Assembly: GCA_021234155.1 (NCBI GenBank)
Contig: JAJEKV010000404.1
Location: 1-64,000, forward strand
DNA from: Isoetes taiwanensis
Taxonomy: Eukaryota; Streptophyta; Lycopodiopsida; Isoetales; Isoetaceae
DNA length: 64,000 nt
Direction: 5' to 3'
The translations under genes were made by a program, and so were the position numbers. Below are positions 34,769 to 44,667 of the stretch, piece after piece. Under the pieces are notes generated by a model that was not told where the DNA came from, did no database searches, and worked only from the letters and a program-made list of their open reading frames with translations. Every line of letters starts with the position of its first letter. Position 1 is the first letter of the stretch.

Positions 34769-36868
34769 AAATGTATCATCTGCATATTGCATGATAGTAA
34801 AGGGTTCATGGTCTTTTGGCATCACCAATGTTTGGATTTTACCTTGTTGTTGAAGATATGTAGCCATTCTGGTAACAATTTCAGCAACTATCAAAAATAA
34901 ATATGGTGCCAATGGGCAACCTTGTCTTACCCCACGTCTACACTGAAATTGTTTGCTTGGATTTCCATTTATCACTAAAGCTGAGGATGCTGTGCAATTA
35001 AGGCTCCATATTTTCTGATAGACTTCATCTTTAAAACCCAAATGTTTCATTGCTCTTTCTAAAAACTGCCAATTAACTGTATCATAAGCTCTTTGAAAAT
35101 CAAGTTTTAATAACATACATTTCTGACCTGACACCCCATTCCAATGCAATCCCTCAGAGGCTCCAATATAATTCTCCAAGATGTTTCTTTGTTGTAAGAA
35201 AGCAGTTTGACATGGACTGATGAGCTTTATCAGGGTAGGCTTCAACCTATTAGCAAGGATTTTGGCAAGGATTTTGTATGTTGTATTTGTCAAGGATATT
35301 GGCCTCCAATCCCCAATTTGCAATGGATTATCTACCTTTGGAATTAAGGTAATGTGTCCAGCATTTATTGCAGGGTTTAAACTTCTTGCTTTCCAAGCAC
35401 CTTGCACAAAGGTAATTATGTCATCTTTCAATATGTCCCAAAATTTAACATAAAACTCAGGTTGGAATCCATCTGGCCCTGGACTTTTTCCTTTAGCCAT
35501 TGACTTTATTGTCTCCCAAATTTCCTTTTTATCTGGTACATTCAATAATTCATTGTCTTCTTCAGCTTGAGGAGCCCTTGGAATGCCCTAAAAATATTTC
35601 TCCATATCCTCCTCTGGAACTTCATTTTCCTGAAATATTTTACTGTATTCTTGATGGAAATAATCTTCAATATCTTCTTGTTTCTCCAACATGTCTCCTG
35701 CAGCTGTCTTAATTTGGACAATACCATTATTTACCATTTTGCTCTTGGCAACCTTGAAAAAGAAACCAGAACTTCCCTTGTCCATTTCATTAATGTACCT
35801 GCACCTGCTTTTTACTGACAATGCTTTTGCTTCAGATTCCTCCACTAATTTAACTTTCCTTTCAAGTATTTCCTCTTGTTGCTGCAGGGCCTCATTTGAT
35901 TTATCCATAAATAATCTGTTTCTGATATCTGCATATAAATCCTATTTCTCCTTCCTTCTTTTCATACTCCAATCCTTGCCCCATTTCTTGATCCATCCCT
36001 TTATTAGCTTCATTTTCTGAATAAATCCCTTCATTGATTCTGTTCTGCTAACCGGGTTCAATGTAGATAGGAACAGTTTGAATTCATCCTGGAAAGACTT
36101 ATTATTTAATAATCCAACATTAAATTTGAAAGGAATATTTACTCCACCACGACTTGCTTGAGTCCTACCTTGAATAGATTGTAGATAATGATCAGAAATG
36201 GAGTTACTAACATCCCCAGTTACAATCAAGTCATCCCATGTATTAATACTTTTATTGCAGATGTAGAATCTATCCAATAGACAGAAAACCCTATCTTCTT
36301 TCTTCCTCTTATTACTCCAGGAGTAATTATTAGATGTAGAATGAGGAACATATGAAAAGAAGGTCATCAAATTATCCCAAGAATCTCTTTCCTTCCTTGC
36401 CATATTAATTTTCTTCCCAAGTTTTTGATCCCAAACAGGGGTATTATTGAAATCACCTGCCATCAGCCAATTTTCAATATTCTTTGTTTGGATCCATTGA
36501 GAGATTTGTGTCCATTGTTCCTCTCTCTCATTACTTTCAGTTGAGGCATAAATATTTATAATCCCAAATGTTTCCTTTCCTCTTTGCAATACTGCTACAT
36601 TCCACCCACCCGAGTTATGTCTAAACTTCTCAAGACATTTGTACCCCCACCAAGCCATACAAATACCACCCCTAGTGCCATCTGCAGCTGACCAAACAGA
36701 ATCACCCCCAGACCTGATCCATTCATGCAACTTAGAAGCTTCAAATTCAGGTAACCTATGTTCCTGTAACAATATTATATCAGTCTTCATTTCCTTTAGG
36801 GCTATCAGTGCCCTTTTCCTCTTGAGGGTACCCTTAATCCCTCTCATATTCCATGTAGTAATCTTCAT
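34769..36868 (-). pseudogene. LINE ORF2, endonuclease and reverse transcriptase
   Basis: The start codon overlaps the ORF1 stop as ATGA (36868-36865), a stop-restart arrangement. Residues 1-230 are an exonuclease-endonuclease-phosphatase domain: TTWNMRGIKG, LLQEHR, MAGDFNN and SDHY. The reverse transcriptase follows, with KSPGPDGFQPEFY, WRPISLTN, QTAFLQQRNI, KLDFQRAYD, GVRQGCPLAP and finally YADD at 34775-34786. All of this is in one frame except for two TAG stops (35942-35944 and 35588-35590). The LTR element begins two codons after YADD. The combination is diagnostic for a plant L1-type LINE. Confidence 0.9.
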
Positions 36869-39153
36869 GCTGGGTACTTCTTCCTCTCCTGTACTCTCAG
36901 GTTCAGAGCTGGGCTATTTTCTGAAAAATGAGCTTTCTTCATATTTTTCTTGGTGGTATTGGGAGTGTAGAACACTTCTCCTCCAGATTGTTCACTACAG
37001 GGACTTGTAGGCATAGTCTCCTGTCCTTTTTTATAACCTATTTGCATCACCTGGCCATTTGGACTTATTGGTCTATTGTTACCAATTCCCAGGCCATTTG
37101 GACTTATTGGTCTATTGGTAACAATTCCCAGGCCATTTGGGCTTATAGGATCCTGCAAAATCTGAGCTCCAACACCATAACAGATATCTCTATCCTCCAT
37201 GTTTTGGATGTGTTCCATAGGAGACCTCGTGAAGAATTTGAATTTTGACATATCCTTTGGTGTCCCTTCAATAGCATCCATTTGTGTTTCTGGCACAACC
37301 TCAATGTGTTTCTCAATCTGAGTTTGTCCATAACCAATTGTTCTATTAACATTGCAATCTCCTTTTTCCTTAATGACCTCTTGTGTATCTGGTACAAAAT
37401 GAGAGTCAATCTGAGACTCTCTTTGTTCTTTTGTTTTATCATTTGCCAATTTCTCAGCATTTTCCACCAGTTCTAGTAATATTTCATACATCTGTTTACC
37501 TGGACTATCTTCCCCCAAAAACTTACTGGTTGAAGCCTCTCCTTTGTGAAATTCATTTCCCTTTATTCCTGCAGTGTTTTGACCTGAATTCTGATGCTTC
37601 TTTTTAGCATTTATGGAAGTATCTATTGAAGACTTAGGAGAGTTATGATGAACAATAATTCCTTTGCCATTTGAGTTATTGGGACTTATAGAGACCTTGG
37701 ATAATTCCAACACCTGGCCATTAGGTCTTATAGGTTCCTTGGAATTCTCCACTCCCTGGCCACTAGCATTGACCAGAACCTTTATCTGTCCATTTATTCT
37801 GTTGTGCTCTTCTTTTTTCTTCCATTCTTTTCTGATGGTATTCAAAGTGGTTTGTTCTTCCCCTTTGTTCACAGTAGTAGTTTTATCTTTCTGTTTCCGA
37901 GCCCTTCTGTAAGTACTTCCATTTCTGTTCTTTCTGTAATTATTTACAGTTACCCAAGAATTTGGTTTTGGATCATCATATTCATGTTGAAGAATTTCTT
38001 TATTTCCTGGAACAGTCTGAACAGAACTATGCTTCATCCATTTTCCTTGACAAACACCTCCACCATGCAATCTGAGGCCACAAACATTGCATGGAAGAGG
38101 AAGACCCTGCCAATTTAAAGACAAATTCTTGTGTTCTCCAAAAAAATCTTGATACTGAATTTGACTTGGGATCTCCTTTAGAATATCGATTTGTATCCAT
38201 ACTTTTGGAGCCCTTTCTGGAACTCCTTCCCAGCCTATGTATTCCCCTATTCCCGAGAACAATTCCTTGAAGATATCCTCATGCCAATACATAGGATTTA
38301 GCCCTGCTACAGCGCAAGATGCTGGGTGGTATAATTGTTTTAAATCTTTAGGATCAAATTTTGGATTCCATTTCTGAAAATAGAATTGGGTGTTGGCTTT
38401 ATAGATAGTACCCTGCTTAAGGAGATATTGGACTGTATTTGGACTTCCACATTCTACCACAAAGAAAGGGAATTGCAGCCAATACATTCCAGAGATTTCT
38501 ACCTTTCTATCCAACTTCATAATTTCTGCTCTAAGGTAGCTTAACTTTACTCCTTCATGGCGAATGCAACCAATTACAGCCCGGGATTCTAATTCTTTGA
38601 GTCTAGAAGGAATGAACTGATGATTTTTCAAGTTAGGAATACCTCTAAACTCATGAATTGATCTCGTCTCTTGTTTTTGAAGAATCCTCCTTTGTTCTTG
38701 GTTGATTTGCTCCAGGATCGGTCCAACAAGATGAGATTGCATCTCAACAGGCGACATGGTTTGAGCTCGGGTTCTTCTTTCCGCCATTGTTGGGATCAGC
38801 CAGTCACCACATGCAAAGTATTCAGGAATTTGAGTGCTTCCAGTTTTTCTGTTTAAAATTTTTAAAAGAGCAATGATCTTTTCTTTGATGTGATCTGACG
38901 AGTTCTGAAACAAGTTCATAAATTCCTGACCGACGTCAGAAATTTTCAGATAGCCATGATTCCCTGCATCATAAAATTTTGTCCTCTGCTGTCCATCCTT
39001 TTCTCGGTTCCCCAAACTTTGATCCTGTCCCAAATTTACCCTTTTCAGGCTTACGTCACCCTGTCCTGTCCCCCTATCCACTATTCCTGTCCTCCCATCA
39101 ACGAAATCTACCTCAAATTGCCCATGTTGGGCCTGATTTCTCTCCCTACACAT
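36865..39153 (-). CDS. LINE ORF1, nucleic-acid binding protein
   Basis: The frame is uninterrupted for 762 codons, which is long for a decayed element. The middle resembles the DUF4283-type region of plant LINE ORF1 and retrotransposon gag proteins, and is followed by a zinc knuckle CNVCGLRLHGGGVC (C-x2-C-x4-H-x4-C). The C-terminal part carries repeats of the phrase PISPNGLGI, encoded by a 48 bp tandem repeat at about 37052-37145. ORF1 would coat the LINE RNA. The first ATG at 39153 is taken as the start; a different one is possible because the 5' leader is not defined. Confidence 0.85.
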   Translation of the reverse strand: MCRERNQAQHGQFEVDFVDGRTGIVDRGTGQGDVSLKRVNLGQDQSLGNREKDGQQRTKFYDAGNHGYLKISDVGQEFMNLFQNSSDHIKEKIIALLKILNRKTGSTQIPEYFACGDWLIPTMAERRTRAQTMSPVEMQSHLVGPILEQINQEQRRILQKQETRSIHEFRGIPNLKNHQFIPSRLKELESRAVIGCIRHEGVKLSYLRAEIMKLDRKVEISGMYWLQFPFFVVECGSPNTVQYLLKQGTIYKANTQFYFQKWNPKFDPKDLKQLYHPASCAVAGLNPMYWHEDIFKELFSGIGEYIGWEGVPERAPKVWIQIDILKEIPSQIQYQDFFGEHKNLSLNWQGLPLPCNVCGLRLHGGGVCQGKWMKHSSVQTVPGNKEILQHEYDDPKPNSWVTVNNYRKNRNGSTYRRARKQKDKTTTVNKGEEQTTLNTIRKEWKKKEEHNRINGQIKVLVNASGQGVENSKEPIRPNGQVLELSKVSISPNNSNGKGIIVHHNSPKSSIDTSINAKKKHQNSGQNTAGIKGNEFHKGEASTSKFLGEDSPGKQMYEILLELVENAEKLANDKTKEQRESQIDSHFVPDTQEVIKEKGDCNVNRTIGYGQTQIEKHIEVVPETQMDAIEGTPKDMSKFKFFTRSPMEHIQNMEDRDICYGVGAQILQDPISPNGLGIVTNRPISPNGLGIGNNRPISPNGQVMQIGYKKGQETMPTSPCSEQSGGEVFYTPNTTKKNMKKAHFSENSPALNLRVQERKKYPA

Positions 39154-39350
39154 CCTTCTATTCCAAGAAGCGCTCCCTCATCAAAAAAAAAGTTGAATCT
39201 TTATCGTCAAATTTTAACTCTTGCTCGCTTTCCTTGAACTTTCTAACCTGCACATGCAACAATAAGCCATCTGTAGAAATCCGATGTGTCATCGATTATG
39301 TAGATACTAGTGCACAACAATAAATATCGACTAAAGAGAACTAAGCTTAC

Positions 39351-39900
39351 CTTCCTTTCAAGAACATTTGCAGAAGAGTGAATATTAGCCCGCAAAGCAC
39401 AGACTTCCCTGGCGGCATCTTTGTACTTATAGAGCTGTGTTTGCATCATGCTCATTTCTTTGTGTAAGGTTGTAATCATAACCTTAAGTTCAAGAATGTG
39501 CCTTTCCTACACGAATACACAAGATATATTCATCGACCACGCTTGCGACTAACCAACGAACACGGGGATGAAGGAATATATACCGACACTTCAAAAGCCT
39601 CTTCTAATTTTATTCGTAAATCATCCTTTCTGTCATGCATTATTGCAATTGAGTTTGCGAGGCCTACTATCCAGGGCCTCCGCATGCAGCCACATGTTTA
39701 GAGCAATCTTGCCCGCCTCAGCTTACATAGCAGTTTCCTTCTCACGTTGTAGTGCATGGTCTCTTACACTCTGCATAACGGAGAGAAGCGCACGGATTTC
39801 TTGATCATGCGGACAAATTACATAAAGCTCGGGAATTGAGAGATTGCTAACTAACTTTGAAGGCGATCGACCAATCCTTGACAGCATTTAACCTCGGCTT
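39351..39900 (-). pseudogene. Exons of a coiled-coil protein gene
   Basis: The clearest exon is 39506-39351: 52 codons in phase, acceptor GTGTAG|G and donor AAG|GTAAGC, reading ERHILELK...SANVLERK with a strong heptad pattern. Upstream, an exon ends at 39584 (…KLEEAFEVS, donor GTATAT), and further heptad-like pieces (RALLSVMQSVRDHALQREKE near 39760; GEQVQDLKAEV near 39890) occur with a stop between. Exon order suits a long coiled-coil protein such as a kinesin-tail or cytoskeletal type, but no diagnostic head domain is present. The LINE begins about 110 bp downstream of the last exon, so it may have interrupted this gene. Confidence 0.5.
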
Positions 39901-40219
39901 TCAAATCTTGGACTTGCTCCCCAAAGCAAGCCATAAAGTAGAGAGGCAAGAATTCTTTGCTCATCGCAAGAGAATCCACGTAAACCCGGTCCGGTCAGTG
40001 ATGCACGAAAAAGTTGATAATCAGGACATGATCGTAATGAATTTTTTAGTGTAAAGTATCGTACTGGTTACACCTCTATATATAGAAGTCCGATTTGTTA
40101 GAATGTGTCAAAAGACTTCCCTTCTGATGAGGTTTCTTTGTTACCACTCTTGGAGAATTCCTCTTCCGAGATTCCGTCGAAGACCGTGTCATCACAAGTG
40201 ATTTGCACCGCCGTGCTAA

Positions 40220-41070
40220 TTTAAGAATTGGGGCTCATTGATAAAGATAAAGACTGAAGGTTAGACAATGCGGTCACATCGTTTCTGGATGAATCACATG
40301 AAGTAGTAGAAGCAGCTTTGCCACTGTTATCTTGATGTCTCAACCATGTTTTCAACGCAGACAAACCCAAAGCATTTGCAATCAGCAGACACCATCCTTG
40401 AGCATTTAGCATACATATTCAACAAAGCGTTTGCCACAAAAATGTCCAACTCATGGCCGGTCTTCGCAAGTTGGTAATGAATGGCTATGCCCTTTTCAAG
40501 GAGCTCCACATTTAGTTGCTTGCTCGATTCTTTTACTGCAGAACGAGCACATGCCTTCGGTGCAGCAACTGTGTTCGAGCATCTGGCTAAAAATCTTCAT
40601 CCTGCATACAATAAAATAACTGCAGAACCAACTCTCCTTCATGGTTTTCTACGTGCTCAAATATTATAATGTTCCATGTGATCAAAGAGTGCTGCACCAT
40701 TCCACCAAATACCAAATGAGCATGCAGCATACTACCAAACTTGGCATAAATATCCACCAAGGTATCACCCACAAAAAGTGTCAATTTCATAACCATGCTT
40801 GGAAAGCTGTGAACGAATCGATAAAACTTTTTCCAAAGTTATGCATTTCTCACAAATTTTCCTTCCATTGCTTGACTACTTCCTTTACACAACTACCACA
40901 TGCTTTAGTGCAGCAATATAAGCTAGTGCATCTGTTGTGATATCTTCATCTTGCATGTGTGTAAAGAATTGAAGGGCAAAGTCTCCTTTCCCTGTCTCAT
41001 TATATCCAAATATCATCGCATTCCATGAATCAATCGAGGCTGTGAAAAGCAATGTGGAGAACTAACAAAA
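40220..41070 (-). pseudogene. PPR (pentatricopeptide repeat) pseudogene
   Basis: Minus-strand fragments read as PLS-type PPR motifs: SWNAMIFGYNETGKGDFALQ and AYIAALKACG near 41000-40920, FVGDTLVDIYAKFGSM and WNIIIFEHVE at 40790-40600, and HELDIFVANALLNMYAKC at about 40460. Functional PPR proteins bind organellar RNA. Stops and frameshifts separate the fragments, so this is a decayed copy. The phrasing (AALKACGS, LVDMYAKCGS) is abundant in ferns and lycophytes, which have very large PPR families. Confidence 0.75.
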
Positions 41071-41828
41071 ATAATGGGAACCTTACAACAGGATCAGTGA
41101 GTGCAGCTTGGACCATACCATTTCAATGCAGGCAAGACCATAGATTCGAAAACCTACCCTTTGAGTAAATGAGTAAGCAAAGCAGATGGCTGGCGAAGCT
41201 GTGGCTGTGTCTGGGGTTTTTTTGATCTTAGAATTAGAGCTTTATGATCTGTGCACACATCGGAGAAAGGCCGTTGCTGCCAAAATGTGGCATGCGGCAT
41301 ACTTTGTCTTGTAGAATCGGGAGCCCTATGTTACGTGTCTGGGCAATCTTACTGGAGAACCGACCTGTGAAGGTTGTATAGAACCGTAGAGCCGAAACTG
41401 TTGTGGAGCTATGACTTGAGCGGAAGCTGATGTGACCTTGTTGAACTACGACGCCAGATTAACTGGGCCTTTGAGGATGCCGCTGTTTGTCCACTGAACT
41501 GGAGAAAGAGGGATTAGAATTGGGACCTTCTTGTCGATCAGGGAGCACCGGTTAGCCCGTTTCCAGAGTGGCTGTTTAGAAACAGGGGCAACCAAAAGTT
41601 TACAGCCTATTATGGGTTTGGAGCAGTCATTGACATATTCTAGGCATATACTGGCATATGCCTAGAATATGCCACAAACCCACCTCAACAAGGGCTTGCC
41701 CCCTTAGGGGCAACCCAAAAATGTCCATACAAATGTCCATAGATATTTTCCTTAAACCCTCTTTTGTATTTAATGCTTTCCCAAACCCTACCTAAACCCT
41801 AGCTCCACCACAAGAGCCTAGCGCTGCT
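41071..41828 (+). promoter_or_regulatory. 5' flank of the helicase gene
   Basis: No other gene lies here. Two telo-boxes, AAACCCTA at 41783-41790 and 41794-41801, stand 28-46 bp upstream of the start codon, as in many plant genes for ribosomes and organelle biogenesis. A perfect 16 bp inverted repeat (CATATTCTAGGCATAT) with a 6-base spacer occupies 41634-41671. A TATA box is not obvious. The 5' UTR presumably includes the telo-boxes. Confidence 0.6.
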
Positions 41829-44667
41829 ATGGCGTTCCGACTGCACCGCATCCTCTACCGTCTGCCTAAGACAGACTTCCTTTCCTTTTCTACCTTGAGT
41901 AATCTTAAGCCCTCTCCTTGCGGCCAAGTTTTTCGTTTGAGTAAGCCCTCTCATGGCGGCCAATTTTCCTCTCGCATTTTGCAGAGGCCAGGAGCTTGTA
42001 GGGCATTCCATTCCGGCACCCCGCAAACTGCCCAAGTTTCCTCATTTTCTGCATATGATTACTCTGGTAAAGGTGGAAACACTGCTTATGCTGACAGTGA
42101 AGATGAAGTTGATAATGTTGGTCCTAGTGGCATTAACCCATCTCAAGGGCCCGGCGTAGTTAACAGTAATGGTGCACCCGGCGTACCTGGAGCTGGCGAA
42201 GGACTTGCAATTTCTAGTTTGGGTATCTGTAATGAGATTGTACAAGCTCTTGCAAGCCGTGGGATTCATTCTCTATTTCCTATCCAGGTAAGAAGGTTTT
42301 GTTCTTAAGGAAAACATTTTCATTCTCTTAGATGCAAGCATATTCTTATTGCTGTTTAACAAGTATAATTTGACATGTTTGTAGAGGCACCAAGTTACTT
42401 ATTTGTTTTATCTTTTGGTGGTTTTAATGCTGAACATCAGAGAGCTGTTCTTGAACCAGCAATGTCAGGCCGTGACCTCATTGCACGTGCCAAGACAGGT
42501 ACTGGGAAGACCTTAGCTTTTGGCATTCCTGTGATGGATCATATACTGAGGGAGATGTATGCAAACAATGCAAACAGGTAAACGTCTTTGCTTGTTGTAT
42601 TTGTAATTGGAAAGCTTATTGTGAGCTACTAGATAAAGATGCCTGGTTTTTTTATTGGCAGATATGGTGTTCGGCGTCTGCAAGCCCTCATTCTTGCCCC
42701 AACCCGGGAACTAGCAAAACAGGTCCAAAAAGAATTTGTTGATTCTGCTCCTGGCCTTGCCAGTGCTTGCCTTTATGGAGGCACATCCATTATGGCTCAG
42801 CAACGGGATCTTCAGCGTGGAGTAAATCTCGTTGTTGGAACCCCAGGACGGATACTTGATTTGATAGAGAGGCGGTCTTTGATCCTGACAGACGTAAAGT
42901 TCTTGATATTGGATGAAGCTGACTTAATGCTTGATATAGGATTCAAGGATGATATTGAGAAAGTTCTACGATGCCTCCCCACAAACAGGCAGACTATGTT
43001 ATTTTCTGCCACCATGCCTCCTTGGATCAAAAGTCTCGCAAGGAATTATTTGAAAGATCCTTTGACAATAGATCTGGTATGCATCTTTGATTCTGGAGTT
43101 GGGGCTTCAATAATGTTATCACCAACTGACAAGAAAGAGAATGCAGGTTGGTGAAGATGATGAAAAACTTGTAGAACGCATCAAGGTTCTTGCAGTGAAT
43201 ACTGGAATGGAGGACAAGCGTCCTGTTCTTTGCAATATACTTTCGGTAAGTAATGCATCTAATAGAGTCATATTTAGTTTAGCAGGCTGCTTTTGTACGA
43301 TGATTGTTATTGAGTGGATTTGCTGCCTTCCAGGTATATAACAAAGGCAAATGTATAGTCTTCACAAAGACAAAGCGTGATGCTGACAACATCGCTTCAA
43401 TGATTGGGCGATCAAGTGAACCCCTCCATGGTGACATCACACAGAATCAGCGTGAGAGGACATTATACAACTTTCGTGAAGGAAGAATTAATGTGCTAGT
43501 GGCAACAGATGTTGCTGCTCGTGGTATTGATGTGCCCAATGTCGACCTTGTATGTTATTAAACGCATTTCTGAATCCTGCAGAGCTTCTACAAGTTGTTA
43601 TTAATTTTGCTTGCACATTCGCACTTGCAGGTTGTTCACTATGAAATCCCAGGCAATTCTGAGACATTTGTTCACCGGTCAGGACGCACAGGTCGTGCTG
43701 GCAAGACAGGAACTGCCATTGTTATGCACACATATTCTGAATCAAATACAATCAGAAACTTTGAGGCAGATGTTGGACGAAATTTCAGGCTATTAATCCT
43801 CCAACTGTGCAAGACGTGCAAACTGCTGATTCAACAAAGAAGGTGATTTGAATTTTGTGGAGGCTTTTACACAATGGTGCAGTACTGCATGCATCTCATA
43901 TAAATATGTTTGTTCTTCATTTACAGTTTGTGACTTCAACTGATTTGGGACCGGAGCCCAGATACAGTCCGGTTAGAAGCAGTAGTTATGGTGGTGGTGG
44001 TTATGGAGGGGTGGTTATGGTGGTGGCAGAAGTGGTAGTTATGGAGGCGGGAGAACAGGTGGCTACGGTGGAGGCTACGGAGGTGGAAGCAGTGGTGGTT
44101 ATGGTGGTGGCGGAGGTTATGGTGGCGGGCGGGCGGTTATGGTGGTGGCGGCGGCTATGGAGGTAGCAGCAGCGGTGGTTATGGTGGTGGCAGTGGCTAT
44201 GGTGGAGGCGGTGGCAGTTATGGCGGCAGCAGCAGTAGCTATGGCAGTGGCAGCTATAGCAACAACAATAGTGGATATGGGGTGGAAATTATGCAAGCAG
44301 CAGTTATGGGGGTGGCAGCGGCAATAGTTTGGGGAGTACAGGAGGGAGTGGCACTAGCACAGGCACTGGCTATTATGGACAAGGGGTAGCAGCAGCTATG
44401 CAGGGGGTAGTACGCCTGAGAGCCGTGGCAGGTAACTCTTTTGATGAACATTTTGTTCATTTTCAAGCTTGTCAAACCCATTCAAATATTAAAGAAGTAA
44501 CCTTTTTCTCTAAAACGCAGTTCTAGTGGTGACGATGCTTTTGCAAGTTATTGGAACAGGTAAGAGAGATAGTAGAGAAGATGCCAAGGCTTGATTGGCC
44601 ACCTCTGATGTTTCTTTTTGCCTGACTTGAAATTTTTTGTTTTTATTTTAGACCTGCCCAAGAGTAG
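41829..44667 (+). CDS. Mitochondrial DEAD-box RNA helicase, nine exons
   Basis: Exons: 41829-42287, 42441-42577, 42662-43076, 43147-43245, 43334-43549, 43631-43842, 43927-44431, 44521-44559 and 44652-44667, all with GT-AG borders; about 700 residues. An Arg/Ser-rich, initially acid-poor N-terminus suggests a mitochondrial presequence. Helicase motifs are complete: Q-motif [26 protein letters not shown] (about residue 283), [23 protein letters not shown] and [10 protein letters not shown]. The C-terminus is a long Gly/Tyr/Ser-rich tail ending WNRPAQE. This matches the plant PMH1/PMH2 (RH9/RH53) group, which assists group II intron splicing in mitochondria. A missing T at 43782-43785 and several G-run indels (44008-44011, 44124-44135, 44277-44283, 44383-44386) break the frame; they look like sequencing errors. 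Confidence 0.9.

Larger units (their letters stand above)
22838..39240 (-). mobile_element. LINE retrotransposon, split by a nested LTR element
   Basis: The element reads on the minus strand from about 39240 to a 17-base poly(A) tail (T17 at 22838-22854 on the plus strand). Without the nested 9.6 kb insertion it is about 6.8 kb, near full length for a plant L1-type LINE. Order: ORF1 (nucleic-acid binding), ORF2 (endonuclease, reverse transcriptase, zinc-finger domain) and a further open frame before the tail. ORF2 carries two in-frame TAG codons, homopolymer frameshifts and a palindromic insertion, so this copy is not active. The 5' end is placed only approximately and no target duplication was found. 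Confidence 0.9.

Noticed and set aside
36928-38118. Several plus-strand open frames
   Set aside because: They are antisense shadows of the long minus-strand LINE ORF1.
44139-44327. Val/Ala-rich 62-codon frame
   Set aside because: It is an out-of-frame reading of the helicase Gly-rich tail.
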